DNA of 64,000 bases from Glycine soja (lineage: Eukaryota > Streptophyta > Magnoliopsida > Fabales > Fabaceae), in NCBI RefSeq assembly GCF_004193775.1, contig NC_041018.1, positions 41,086,677 through 41,150,676 of the forward strand. Reading direction: 5' to 3'. This document shows, piece by piece, positions 1 to 11,438 of this stretch (positions are counted from its first letter, which is position 1; each line of letters starts with the position of its first letter). The notes under the pieces were generated by a model, which searched no databases, had not been told where the DNA came from, and saw nothing but the letters and a program-made list of their open reading frames with translations. The translations under genes were made by a program, and so were the position numbers.

Positions 1-445
1 TATATAATTATTTATTCAACCCAAAAATAGATGGTAAAAAATAGACGTATGAAGGTAAAAAAATTATTAATTTGATAGAAAAAATAAAAAATAATCATAT
101 ATAATGTATACATGTTGTAAAAAGTGTTATATTCTCTCCATTATTATTTATTGTCCATCTAAAACTAGCTCCTTGGACAGGAGTACTACAACGACCACGA
201 CTAATCCACACTTATATGCATGTGACAAATAAACCGATTTAAGGATTGGAGAACAAATTCTTTTATGTTATTTTAACAAATAATTATAACAATTTTTTTC
301 CCTCTCCTTTTGTTTTATCTTCTCTTACCAATTAGGATTAAATTTAATTAGTAGAAGTGGATAGTCGGATTTAGCAAATTAAGAATTGAATCTTCACTAA
401 AAAAAGGTGTTTATATTTAATACCTGATGGCGTGTCAAACAGAAT

Positions 446-464
446 TGTGTGTGTGTGTGTGTGT
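446..464. repeat. (TG)n microsatellite
   Basis: About nine uninterrupted TG units in intergenic DNA. Confidence 0.9.
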
Positions 465-2984
465 AATAAACAATTTGATTTAGTACGAAGGTAAATTTGC
501 ACGAAACATACGAAAGTACACACGTGTGTTGTTTTTAATTAAGAGTATAAAGTAGTTACCCGTGTTTGATCAGTGAAATCAAAGGGTGATTAATATAAAA
601 CACTAGCCAACCAAAATGATTCATATAGTTCGTGCTTATCACTTTTCGTAATGTTTAGCATTTTTCATATTCAATGGGGTCTTAAACAGAATCATCTCTA
701 TATTTAGGAGGAAATATGTTGGAAACAAAAAGATCTCCTCTTCCTTATGTTTAATTTGTTATGAAAATTTCATATGTAAAACAATAATATAATAATATAA
801 TGACAATAACATTAAAGCACTTTATTACTTGAGAGGAACACTCATGATCTGATTGTCTCAATCCTTATTTCCTTTCACATAATTTTTTTTTAGCTTAGAA
901 TAGCAAGCTCCCTATTGGGCTAGTTATGCATGGGCATTGCTTTCCATCGTGACCACTGTATCAATTAAACGTACACTAGCTGATTCTATATACTTAGCAC
1001 ATACATGTGCTCTCGCACTCCCAACGAATTGAAATTAACCAGCTAGCTAGCTGCTAGTGCTTTTCATCAACTTGCTTTCAAATGGAATTCGACTTTGAGC
1101 ATTGCACTTCTTATGTGAGGTTTCTATCGTTGGGAGGGACCACTTTCCACCCTCATCGCACATCACCAACCACCACCAAAATATCACAAACACTTATTTC
1201 ATGAACTTTATACTTTATACTTTATCAACAATAGTTGAGGTAAACCCTTCATATGTATGGAAACCCCACTCTCCCAAAATTCATACATGAAGAAGAGTTT
1301 TAAGAATATCTTGATCTATAATGATTAATCAAATAAACCTAGTGGAATCTGAATCCGTAAGAAATCGATGTCTTCATGATTCTTTCTTAACGAGAACCTC
1401 TTTATTCATTAATATGATCTTCGTAACTCATTAAGAAAAAAAAATTATATGTGACGTATCATAATCTTCTTATAATGTGTTAACCTAATAAATATCTCAT
1501 TATCTCCTAATGAACCAACATTGATATATGCTCATTTAAGTTCATATCATCATCTGATGGAAAACTCAATAATGATAAATGATAAATAACTAATATAATT
1601 ATCTTATAATATTAGCTCATAATAATTATTGGAATAGAAAATTCTAATATTTTATTCTTATTTTCTGTTTCGATTTTCTTCTTTGTTGTAATATATGGTG
1701 TGTCATATAACTACCCTTCTTGGTTCTTAGATGCAGAAGAAGACAGAGAATTCTGCATCAAGTTCTGCGGCTGTAAAAGAAAAGTACCTAAATTCATTGA
1801 TGAAAATCCATCAGCTAATTACTGTTATAGTGGAACAATAAGCTAGCTACCTACCACATATAATCCCAGAATAACGTAATAAAAGTTTGTGTAATGTTTT
1901 TGACTCATGGTTTTTAAAATGCTAGTTTTAGTATTTATAAAATTTTATAGTCCCTAACCATTGGGGTTGAACTTGGAAGAAAAGTTGAAATAATATGCAT
2001 AAGATTATAAGTTTACTTCTTGGTGGTACGATCATTATATAAAAAAAATTATTTTTATTCTTTATATTTTAAAAAAAATTAATCCCTATTTAATTAAAGA
2101 CTAAAATTACATTACTTTTTGATAAATGTAGAAACAAAAAGTGTATATAATTATTTTTTGGACGGAAATCAACTTGTATCATTTCATTAAGAATACTTAA
2201 AGCAATACAAAAGGGAACATCATGATAAATAGGGAGACTAGCTTGAACAGTAATTGTTCATGCTAAAACATGTGAAGCTACATTAGTTTGTCGTCGAGTG
2301 GACTCAAAAGTGTATATAATTTTTTTTTTTATAGAAAGTAAAATTAACATTTCAAAACATTTTAAAGGATAAAAATATATTTTACCCTAAAAATATTTAT
2401 GACTAGCAATTAAATTAATAGCCAAATAGAAGAAATATAGAATACACACATGACACATGTAGGGGTGGACAAGAACATAAGATGCCAACAAAATATATAT
2501 ATATATATTATTAATTTCTTTCTTTACAACATTCAATATAATCATTTATCAAAGGCATCTAACTCATTTAATTAAAAAGGATATATGAATTGTTATAAAC
2601 TACTTTCTAATACTTATTTTTGATTCCTACAAATAAAAATAATAATTTTATGATAAATTATTCCTTCATAACAGTCAATTTTATTGTTTTATTCATTTCA
2701 TTTTTCACTTTTGATCATTTTAACCTTTCAAATATTATTTTCTATCGTTATTTTTTACAAGATTTTTAAAATAGTAATTTAAAGTGTAAAAAAATTAATA
2801 AGAAAAGGAGTAATATAATTACAAGATTTTTTATCTCCTAAAAATAAATATAATGATTTGAATATATATAAAACTAAAAATAAATTTAAATGTAATTGTA
2901 ATAAAATATCATAAAATTAATTTATGTTATTATTAAATTTTAAATATGAGTTTTGTTATACTTTCAAGTTTCCATACAAAAAAA

Positions 2985-3060
2985 TCGTCATTTAGTGACT
3001 GATTTTGTAGTCGCTTAAATTCAGTCACAAATCATCTTAGGGACTGAAAAGGGACCAAAT
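2985..3060. repeat. Possible CACTA-like transposon scrap
   Basis: Short sub-terminal-like words recur in both orientations: TTTAGTGACTGA and TTCAGTCACAAAT, followed by a 'GGGACTGAAAAGGGACC' stretch. Repeated 'AGTGACTGA'-type words are typical of sub-terminal regions of plant CACTA elements. No full terminal repeat or target-site duplication is visible, so this is a weak call. Confidence 0.25.
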
Positions 3061-6000
3061 TGAACCATTAAATTACCATTTCAAAGAATAGAAACTTTTA
3101 AAAATATCTCATGGTCTATTAATAGAACTAAGGACTCTAATTAAGATAATTAAAAAATTATATTATTTTGTTTCATAAATTTTGTTTAATGAACTATTCT
3201 CTTTTAAATACATTCATTATAAATTTTTAAATTGAAAAATAAATTATATGGTGCATTACACGAATACAAGCATTAATATGACACACACGAGTTTGGTTTA
3301 AACTTACTTTTAGAATTGAAAATTACATCAAAAAGATAAAATTAAAAATAATATTTTAATAACATACCTAATCACATTGAAAAAAGTTGTTCTTTTCCAA
3401 ATGCATATGTTATTTATATAATATTATTATAGTTCCTATAACTATTGTTTCTACTTATAGATATTTCATCAATAAAATTAATAAATTTCATCTAAAAATT
3501 ATATATTGCGTATTATAAAAAGATTAAATATATTAGTTATATTAACCCTTAAAAATATTAAAATAAACTAATTAAGTTTAATAAATAACTTTACATTTCG
3601 AAAAGTCAAAGCAGTATACTCAATATAAATGTTTATTTTTTTTAATTTTAATGAATAAATTAAAATGACTTACATTAAAGTTTTAGCTTTACGCAAAATT
3701 GAATCTTTTGATTTGTCGTATTACCAATAACGTTAGTTTTATGTCTCTTTAATAATGTTATAATGCCTTCTTACATTAATTAGGTTTCAATATTTTTTTA
3801 CTGGGTTTTAGGTTTCAAAGTTTAAAAAAAACCGGCCTATTTTTCAGTTTTTTCAAACAAGTAGGTTTAATTTTTTTTCAAACAAAAGTAAGTTAAAATA
3901 ATTATTTTCCGTTTAATAAATATTACATATAGGGATGCTCCTCACACAAAAGCCATCTAGATTTTTTTAATATTTATGCCAGATGTGTTGGATCAATGCC
4001 CTCTCATGTGAAAATATTGTTTTAGACTTAAATAAATAATGTTCTGGCTAAATTTATGATTTTCTGCTAATTAATAATTTGAAATCTAATCTTTAATTAT
4101 GATACTATACATATAAAATAATAAAACGAAAATGAAAATAATTTTAAAAATAAGAAAATAATAAATATTTTTGCACTTAAAAAAATACCATTCTATTACT
4201 TTATTATATTTGAATGTTTCTTTACAATCTTTTCTTTGTCAACTTTTTCATTTAATAAATATTTGATTAAGAATTTTTTCAATAGAAAATTTCCATTGAT
4301 ATTTGATTAATGAAATAAAATAATTTTGACAAAGTAAATTAACCTCTACACAGGTGGTCTTTAGCAAGTGCACGAGTTTAGCAAGCGAACATATTATATT
4401 ACAAATCGGCAGAGAATAAAGCTATTTAGAAAATATTTTGAAAAAATATTTAAACAATGACATTTAAAATGCAGTGCGATATGCAAATTAAAATAAGAAG
4501 GTTTTTTCCTTCATTTTATGTGCTTCCATTTCTTTAGTTTATGTTTGATGGTGATGATTATGTAGGATTGTCTGTAATTGTTGGAAGTGACTGAAATTGA
4601 AAGGGAAATATGCTAGCCACTTATAGCATATGTTTTTCTATTTCGATATTCATTATTAATTAGCTTTCTTATGCGTTCTATTAGGACAAGAAAAAGTTTA
4701 GTATTTTAGTTTTGAGTATAATGCATATATTCTGATGGGTATAAAAAAAATTATATTCTCATTTAATTATAAATTATTGTTTGAATTATTTTAAAATAAA
4801 TATTTTAAAAGTTAAAAAATTTATTATAAATGATAAATTTTGATTAAATGAATCTATAAAAAATTTTACACTAGTATATATCCTTTTCTCTCTTAGTTGT
4901 ACCTGAATCACGGTATTCCCAAGTGCACAAATTGATTATTCGTCAACCATGTGTGGTACAGAAATTTTAGTATATTTTTAAAGATATACTTTTCATTTTA
5001 TAGCACTGGTTGTATTTTGTATTGGACAATAATAGTTTGATTTTTTCAGTAAAAAAACAATAGTTTGATTTTAATACATACGGCCGTATATAATTTTTAA
5101 AATAATTATTATAAAAATCAATCATTCTTAATTGTATTCTTAATTGTATAGCAAGCCATAATTTGATTACAATGTAAATAATTCTTAAACTATATCATTG
5201 TATTTCAACATAATCTTGATTATATGAACTATATTTATATCTTATATTTTAATAATATGGTGTTACAAATTAATATATATGGTACGCATAATGTTAAAAA
5301 ATATTATATTAATTTAACTATCTTGAATATGGAGATAGTATTGTTATCAGCCTTAACAAAATGAATCAAAGCCAATGGGAGGCTGGAACAAACCAATAGT
5401 AGTGAAGCCAAGTACCACCAACTTAACGCAATGAAAATTGACTATGATCTTTAAGAGGGTGGATGATGACAAAATAAAATACTATCGGATATCTTTTGAT
5501 GAGTGTGCAAGCTCCAAGGTGTAAAGAATCAAATTGAGAAGCAACTACTTATATTTCTACATCACATTTTTTTAAAACATTAATCCTTTATCCATGGGCT
5601 TCTCTTTTTGACCTCTCATTTTCTTGTTATTAAAGAAGGGGGTAAGACTAATTTTAAAAAAAATAAACGTAAAAAAAAAACATTTTTGTTGAGAACTAGG
5701 AAGGTCCTTCCAAAGTATTTTCTCTGCTTTCCATTTTTTTAATAGTTTAAATTAAGAATAAAAAAATTATTGACTAACTTCTATTTTAACTAAAAACAAT
5801 TATATTTATTAAGATATTTATATTGAAGTATTCAAAAGTATCATCACTTAATACTCTTTCAAAAAGCGGTCTTAGTTTTTTAGGAGTGTAATTTAAATAT
5901 ACTGTTATATGTAAAATATTCTTTGTATAATTATCTAATAGAATTTAGATTGTCATAGTCATTATATTAAATAATGACATGGTAAATAAAAACGTATATA

Positions 6001-6175
6001 AACTAAACTTTTTTTAACTGTTACTTACCTTTTAAAATTGATCAAGTAATGAAAATTATAAAATAATAAAAATTACAGAATTTTATTATTTGATTTATAA
6101 CTTCTATTACTTAACATATGATTTTAAAAAATAATACTACCTTTTCTTTTCTTTGGAGAGACTACCAACAAAATC

Positions 6176-6570
6176 ATGATAAGCCTTAATTTTATTAGAT
6201 GTTTGATGCACACCATGATAATGGTAGGATATGGTGGTGGCGATGAGGACACCATAATGATAGTGATAATGATGATGATAACAATGATAATGATGATTGT
6301 GGTGGTTGCATCGACAACAATTATTGTAACAATGGTGATGATGATGTTACCTAAGATAATGACAATAGAAACGACAATAGTAATAACAGTGACAATGATG
6401 ACGACAATGATAAGAGTGGTGACACATATTATTATAATGATAATTATAATGGTGGTAATTTTTATGATAAAAATAATAGTAACAATAGCAATAAAAATAG
6501 TGTGATGGTGATGACTTTGATAGACTTGTGACAATGACAACGATGAATAGTGATAATGGTGGTGGTAATA
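6176..6570. repeat. Imperfect trinucleotide (ATG/ATA/ACA) repeat tract
   Basis: About 400 bases are built from diverged GAT/AAT/GGT/ACA triplets with no stop in some frames. This gives open frames on both strands (6176-6505 plus, 6124-6594 minus) made almost only of I, M, T and V. That composition is an artefact of the triplet periodicity, not a protein. A similar tract begins near 63850. Confidence 0.8.
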
Positions 6571-7193
6571 GGGAGGGGGAGGGAGAGAGAACAACTATCT
6601 TATTGTGTAACTTTCTAATTCATCTCTTCATATTCATGATATAAATTATACTATACCAACATGATAGAATATGTTATAAGATAAACAAATCATATTTTAT
6701 TGATGCACCAAACAATTACAACAAAATATAAACTATTTTATCATATCTTAATCACCAAACAAAATAAAATATAAACTAGTTTATCTTATCTTAATCACCA
6801 AACAAATCCTTAAATCTTAGAGTCTAAAATATTTTTAATAGGTACCTACCACCATCTATCCATCTATCATCTCAAGGATACCATTCAAGAAAAGCAAGAG
6901 AGGGCAAAGAGAGGAGGACCTCAAATTTTTGCACAGGTACAAGCCACTAATAAATTTAACCCAACATTAAAACAATGTGTTAAAAAGAAATAATTTAAAA
7001 AACATTGAGGACAGACTGCCCCCTGGCTAGCTGGAATTGGAGGGTTGTGAAAGTTTTGTCCACAAAGCATGGCCAATCACACCCCCCTGTCCCACCCTTG
7101 CGGTATATTCCGATGCCATTTGCTTTTATTCACCCCCCACTTTCCATTCTTTATTTATTTTTCACTCTCCCACCATTCCTCCTTTTTTCTTCT

Positions 7194-7200
7194 TATAAAT
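7194..7200 (+). promoter_or_regulatory. Putative TATA box of the bZIP gene
   Basis: TATAAAT is followed by a pyrimidine-rich stretch with C/A steps at about 7225-7275, typical of a plant transcription start. It lies about 600 bases before the main ATG, which fits the very long leaders of group S1 bZIP genes and would put all the uORFs listed below in the mRNA. Confidence 0.45.
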
Positions 7201-7401
7201 TGAACCTTCTACTACAATTTTCACTTCCTCTTCTCCTCTCTTCCTCTCCCACACCCCTTACTTACACTACACACCCTTCTTTTTCCTTTCTATTCCTGGA
7301 TTAGCAAACCCCTGCACTCACTCACTTCTTTCCTTCCCATTTTTTCTCCCTTTGAAGCACAAAATCTTCTACTTTCCTTCCTCCTTTGAATTAATCTTGA
7401 T

Positions 7402-7404
<3 letters not shown>

Positions 7405-7438
<34 letters not shown>
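7405..7438. repeat. (TA)n microsatellite in bZIP leader
   Basis: Seventeen uninterrupted TA units lie between the putative transcription start and the first uORF, so they are probably transcribed as part of the 5' leader. Confidence 0.9.
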
Positions 7439-7441
<3 letters not shown>

Positions 7442-7448
7442 CTCTAAT

Positions 7449-7466
7449 ATGTATTTTCACGTTTGA
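7449..7466 (+). promoter_or_regulatory. uORF1 in bZIP leader (5 codons + stop)
   Basis: ATG TAT TTT CAC GTT TGA ends 11 bases before the conserved SC-uORF start. A short uORF ahead of the sucrose-control uORF is a usual part of group S1 bZIP leaders, where it affects which downstream AUG is used. The frame is seen in the sequence; its function here is inferred. Confidence 0.6.
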
Positions 7467-7477
7467 GTTTGACATTC

Positions 7478-7603
7478 ATGTCTCCAGTCCTCAGTGAAAT
7501 CCTTCGTTCCGGGTTTATGATCAATTCCTCCCTTAGACGCAGGACCCACCTAGTTCAATCCTTCTCTGTTGTCTTCCTCTACTGGTTCTATGTTTTCTCA
7601 TAA
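7478..7603 (+). CDS. Conserved sucrose-control uORF (SC-peptide) of S1 bZIP
   Basis: A 41-residue upstream ORF starts MSPVLSEILRSGFMI and ends SFSVVFLYWFYVFS before TAA. It matches the conserved-peptide uORF of Arabidopsis bZIP11/ATB2 and relatives. In that family the nascent peptide stalls the ribosome near its stop codon when sucrose is high and so lowers translation of the downstream bZIP. The basic RRR patch and the aromatic C-terminal segment, which hold the conserved residues, are both intact. An in-frame second Met at residue 14 (7517-7519) gives an alternative shorter start, as in Arabidopsis. The stop lies 200 bases before the main ATG. Family and role are established knowledge; activity in this gene is inferred from the intact peptide. 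Confidence 0.93.
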   Translation: MSPVLSEILRSGFMINSSLRRRTHLVQSFSVVFLYWFYVFS

Positions 7604-7607
7604 TTAA
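7590..7607 (+). promoter_or_regulatory. uORF3, overlapping the end of the SC-uORF
   Basis: ATG TTT TCT CAT AAT TAA lies in a different frame and overlaps the SC-uORF stop codon, encoding five residues. Ribosomes stalled on or terminating at the SC-uORF sit directly over it. Overlapping short uORFs here are common in this gene family. Confidence 0.5.
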
Positions 7608-7638
7608 TTCGCCCAACACCACTTCCCTTTTATATTAT

Positions 7639-7692
7639 ATGGTTCTATATCATAGTAACAATAACAATATTAGTAATTATCATCTATATTAG
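7639..7692 (+). promoter_or_regulatory. uORF4 in bZIP leader (17 codons + stop)
   Basis: ATG at 7639 opens a 17-residue frame, rich in Asn and Tyr, ending TAG at 7690-7692, about 110 bases before the main start. Its peptide is low complexity and unlikely to act as a peptide; it may simply divert scanning ribosomes. Confidence 0.4.
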
Positions 7693-7798
7693 CCAAATTA
7701 AAATCATTTCTCTTCACACCCAAATTAAAATTTCCAACCTTTTTTTATTTTTTCTAGTATAGTACTCACTTTGGTGTAATTGTAAATTAATATATCTT

Positions 7799-7804
7799 AT
7801 GTGA
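7799..7804 (+). promoter_or_regulatory. Start-stop element ATG-TGA overlapping the bZIP start
   Basis: The string ATGTGATG holds a minimal ORF (ATG at 7799 directly followed by TGA) whose stop shares its final A with the main ATG at 7804. A ribosome that starts at the first ATG terminates at once on top of the true start codon. Confidence 0.6.
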
Positions 7805-8292
7805 TGGCCTCATCTAGTGGAACATCGAGCACGTCCATTCTTCTTCAGAGCTCTGGCTCTGAGGAGGATTTGCAGCTTCTGATGGAACAAAGAAAAAAGA
7901 AGAGAAAGCAATCGAACCGCGAATCGGCCAGAAGATCAAGAATGAGAAAGCAGAAGCACTTGGATGATCTCATTGCACAAGTTGACCTCCTCAAGAAACA
8001 AAAGAGCCTAACCCTCAAGAAAGTGAACATCACCACACAACACTGTCTCAAGGTTGAGGCTGAAAATTCCATTCTCAGGGCCCAGAAGACTGAACTCACA
8101 CAAAGCCTTCAATCACTCAATGATATCATCAATCTCATCAACACGACCACCACTTTTGATCATAACAATTATTATTACAATAATAATAATAATAATAACA
8201 ATAATAATAATTTCATGATGAATCCCATGCACATGGCATATCTTAACCAACCAATTGTGGCCACTGCAGACAACAACATGTTTCTGTGGTGA
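7804..8292 (+). CDS. Group S1 basic leucine-zipper transcription factor
   Basis: A single-exon gene of 162 aa, typical in length and intronless structure for plant group S1 bZIPs (bZIP1/2/11/44/53 type). These dimerise, often with group C bZIPs, bind ACGT-core sites and adjust amino-acid and sugar metabolism to energy status. The basic region is at about residues 30-50, with the invariant N38-x7-R46 in NRESARRSRMRK. A leucine zipper with the S1-typical run VEAENSILRAQ follows to about residue 110. The acidic, Ser-rich N-terminus precedes the basic region. The C-terminus holds a run of 11 Asn encoded by an AAT/AAC microsatellite. I chose ATG 7804; the upstream GTG at 7801 is part of a start-stop element. 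The leader carries the SC-uORF, so translation is probably sucrose-repressed. A (ATT)n run lies in the 3' region at 8434-8454. Confidence 0.95.
   Translation: MASSSGTSSTSILLQSSGSEEDLQLLMEQRKKKRKQSNRESARRSRMRKQKHLDDLIAQVDLLKKQKSLTLKKVNITTQHCLKVEAENSILRAQKTELTQSLQSLNDIINLINTTTTFDHNNYYYNNNNNNNNNNNFMMNPMHMAYLNQPIVATADNNMFLW
8160..8212 (+). repeat. AAT/AAC microsatellite encoding poly-Asn in bZIP
   Basis: AAT and AAC triplets in frame encode NNYYY followed by eleven Asn near the C-terminus of the bZIP. The run lies beyond the zipper, where length change should be tolerated. Confidence 0.8.
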
Positions 8293-11200
8293 AGAATCTG
8301 AAAAAAAAAATTAAGATTTCGTGCTAGTGTGTTGTTCTGTTGGGAGTTTCGTCACGGTGGAATCATTCATGAGTGAGGGTAAGGTAAATATTTGTGGTAC
8401 CTACTACTAGTGTGAGGCAATATTTATTAAGATATTATTATTATTATTATTATTGGAGTGTCATCAGAACTTGCTTGCTACATTTGATGTGATTTAAATA
8501 ATGGAATCAAATCACATAGTGGCATTTGCTTAGTTCTGTTGTTAGGTCACCAAAGTGGCATGCTACTTGCCATTGTCCAATGTTTTGGAAAAATGGATGT
8601 CGGTGTAAGTGTAATGTCCATTCTCTGCTCTCTTTTTTTTTTTTTTCTTTTTTATATGATGATTAATATGATATGAATGTTATGGGTGTGCTTTTATAAA
8701 TGTAAAAATGGTACTGGTCCCCCCCCAAGGTGCCTTGTCTTGGTTGTTTTCATAGATTGTGAACTCTAAGTCTCATTCTTAATTGCCTTTTGATAAAAAC
8801 TAAAGTGATAAAGTGATGGATGCGATGATCTAGCATGTGTGTGAATAGCACCCATGGGAAAATCAAGAGAAATGCAAAAATAATATACAAACATTCTTCC
8901 GGAACAAAAAAAGTAGAAAAGCTTATTACAGTTTTATGACCAACCTGTACTAGAGAGTGTCAATTATTAACACTTTTGTATAATTATAATTTTTGGCTAG
9001 ATTGTTAGTTTGATTAACAAAGGAGGAAGAGGAGAAAATTTTAAGCAAAAAACTTCTGGATTTGAATACGACTATTAATAGACACACGAAAGTGGCGAAT
9101 TGACAATAGATATTCCCATGTGTAATACTTGTGAGTATTAGTTATTGAACTATATTCTCTGTCTCACTCTCTAATGTCCTAAATTGAATGGAAACAAAAT
9201 TTATGTATGTTTATTAAAAATGGGTTTATATTTATACGACGGATTTCTTTATTTCAACTAGGCATCGACAACTTTAATAGATGCTTGAGCTGCTACTACA
9301 AATAAATTATGAATCTTGGAAAAGGTATAATATTACTATTATTATGGCTAAAGTAGTTTAACATTTTTATATTTCAGTCTTAAATAGGGGCGCCATCTTC
9401 TCAAAAGAAAAATTACCAAGAAAAAAGTCGTTTTAAATAAAGTTAACATCAATTTAATTGAGATTTTTTTTTTACAATAAGGATATCCTTCAACAAATAA
9501 TTGGAGATTAATTTTTTTAAGGTGTAAATAATAGATTTTATCTTTCATAACAAAATCTTCTTGTTGGGAAATCCAAATATAAAACATCGGGGCATTAAGT
9601 TTGTAGATCTTTTTACTTATATGTTTAACTTTTTTATTTTTATCTAAAGTGAAATTTCATTTTACACTTATACTCCAATGCTTGTTTATTCACATTATTT
9701 CTAAGACTTCTCTATTCACATGATTTCTAGGAATCAAATCCCTAACAATATGCCTAAGAAATCCAGTTATGTACTTATGTACTACTACCAGAATTTAATT
9801 TCGTGAAGTATTTCATCCACACCATCCTAATACCTATCGATCGTTTAGACAACCCAGCTCGAATAGTTTACATTGGAAGGGATGGATTATGAGTCCCCAA
9901 AAGAGACTATTGTTTCCTGCACTTTTCAAGTTGCTTCCTGCAGTCTTTTCAGAATATTTTTTGACCTTCCGAAAGCCAAAAAGATAGTGTTTTCTAGAAT
10001 GTAATTATACATTTTGGATTGACCAATAAAAAAAGTAGTGCAGGAATCAACGAGAAAGTGTAGCAAGCAATAGCCTCAAAAGAAGAAAGTGACCCAAATT
10101 GCAATAGGCCTTATAGTTTCAAGGCTAAAACAAACTTCAGTTAGTTTGGGCTTTACGAAAACTTTGGGTCTATGAGCCTTTGAGGGAAAAAGAAACATTA
10201 TCTTCGAAGATACTAGTACGAGACTTTGAGGGAAAAAGAAACATTATTAATGTATTTTCGCTATGATATATCCCATACATTTCGAATATAATTTATAACG
10301 AAACATTTATATTGTTAATTTTTCATTTAATACCTTAAGAATGTTAGTTAAAGAGACTAAAATAATATTAAATATTTTACTTTTCAACATATATTTTTAC
10401 TTTTGAGTCCTTAATTTTGCAATGGTTGACATAATAGTTATTGCAAATTGCAAGTTGAGTTTAGCCAACATCCACAACTTTATCTCATTGACTTGTACTA
10501 AGAAATAGTGTTAAATATATTTTTTAGTCCTTACTTATCGAATCTAATGCTTAACAACTGTAAACAAAATCAAATTGAAACCTTTCTAGTAAGTGCAAAT
10601 TGAAATTTGAGTTGAGCCAACCTTCATAATTGAACTTCATTGACTTGTGAAAACAAAAGGTGAGGTTGGCGAATTAATTTTAATGCAAGGTCAAGTCATC
10701 TTCATTGGTGTGCGTGGTCCATAATTAAAAGCATTGTTTCTAAACAGATGCACACAAAATATCAAGTTGAAGTTGTTTGTAATCGCATAAAAAATGGTCA
10801 TAGTCGTAGTCAGAGCATAGCATGTATTGACCACAACCATGGATCTTCGTCAATGCTTTCCCCGCGTTCAGACTTGCGGAATTTTATTACTTACAACTAA
10901 ATTATTTTTCTATTTTATAAAATTAAAATATTTTTTATTGAAGATATAATTATTACAAATGATAATTTTTTAAAAATATTTAACATAATTATATATTATT
11001 AAAATTTGAAGGAAATTATAAGATTAGTCTTATAACGTTGGAGGCATGGGATTGATAACAGAATGAAAGAAATTGTATGTATCCATGTGAGCTTATAGTG
11101 CGGTCCACGTGGTGGAAACTAAAGCGTCAAATTCTCATCCAGTGTTTTATAATATTCAACGTGCAATTTTCATTTTTCGCATAATAAAATAATTATTAAA

Positions 11201-11430
11201 GAGCAAGAAACGCAGAGAAGAAGGTGGAAAGAGAGAAACAGAAGTTTGCAGAAGAAAAGGAAAATAAAAATACTAACAAAAGAGAGAAAAGAAGATGCAG
11301 TGAGTCACAGTCATAGAATAGAAACAGAGGCACCATTTCCGTTTTCCAACAACCTCTACCCTAACGCCGTTATAACGGTTCGTGCTTCCGCGACGCGACG
11401 CTTCAACTGTGAAACGGACGCGACGTAGTT
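8293..11430. other. Intergenic: bZIP 3' region and RING-gene promoter
   Basis: The first 300-400 bases are probably bZIP 3' UTR, including a (ATT)n run. The rest has no supported gene. A duplicated 18-base word (ACTTTGAGGGAAAAAGAAAC-like) occurs near 10175-10245. A G-box core CACGTG lies at 11106-11111, upstream of the RING gene. The GC level rises from about 11330 towards the RING-gene transcription start. Confidence 0.5.
11106..11111 (+). promoter_or_regulatory. G-box core CACGTG upstream of RING gene
   Basis: A palindromic CACGTG within GGTCCACGTGGTGG, about 325 bases before the TATA box of the downstream gene. G-boxes bind plant bZIP and bHLH factors. A chance match is possible. Confidence 0.35.
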
Positions 11431-11438
11431 TATATAAA
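11431..11438 (+). promoter_or_regulatory. Putative TATA box of RING-type gene
   Basis: TATATAAA sits between a GC-rich stretch and CTTTCCG sequence. A start near 11460 would give a first non-coding exon ending at the donor at 11533/11534 (CGA|GTAAGA), then an optional non-coding exon 12246-12282, then the coding exon opening at 12446. Confidence 0.5.

Larger units (their letters stand above)
1..7190. other. Intergenic region, AT-rich, no supported gene
   Basis: No reading frame here has the length, codon structure or domain content of a gene, and I saw no chain of exons. The sequence is mostly A/T tracts. It holds a (TG)n run at 446-464, a (TA)n run at 2493-2508, a possible DNA-transposon scrap near 2985-3060 and a long imperfect trinucleotide repeat at 6176-6570. 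Less A/T-biased patches lie at about 840-1290 and 5340-5560, but I could not recognise anything in them. A non-coding RNA cannot be excluded by eye. Confidence 0.6.

Noticed and set aside
6124..6594. 156-codon minus-strand frame and overlapping 109-codon plus-strand frame
   Set aside because: Both are made of I/M/T/V from a triplet repeat. Open frames on both strands follow from the repeat itself.
7801..7803. GTG as start of the bZIP protein
   Set aside because: GTG is part of the start-stop ATGTGATG. ATG at 7804 gives the normal family start MASSSG.
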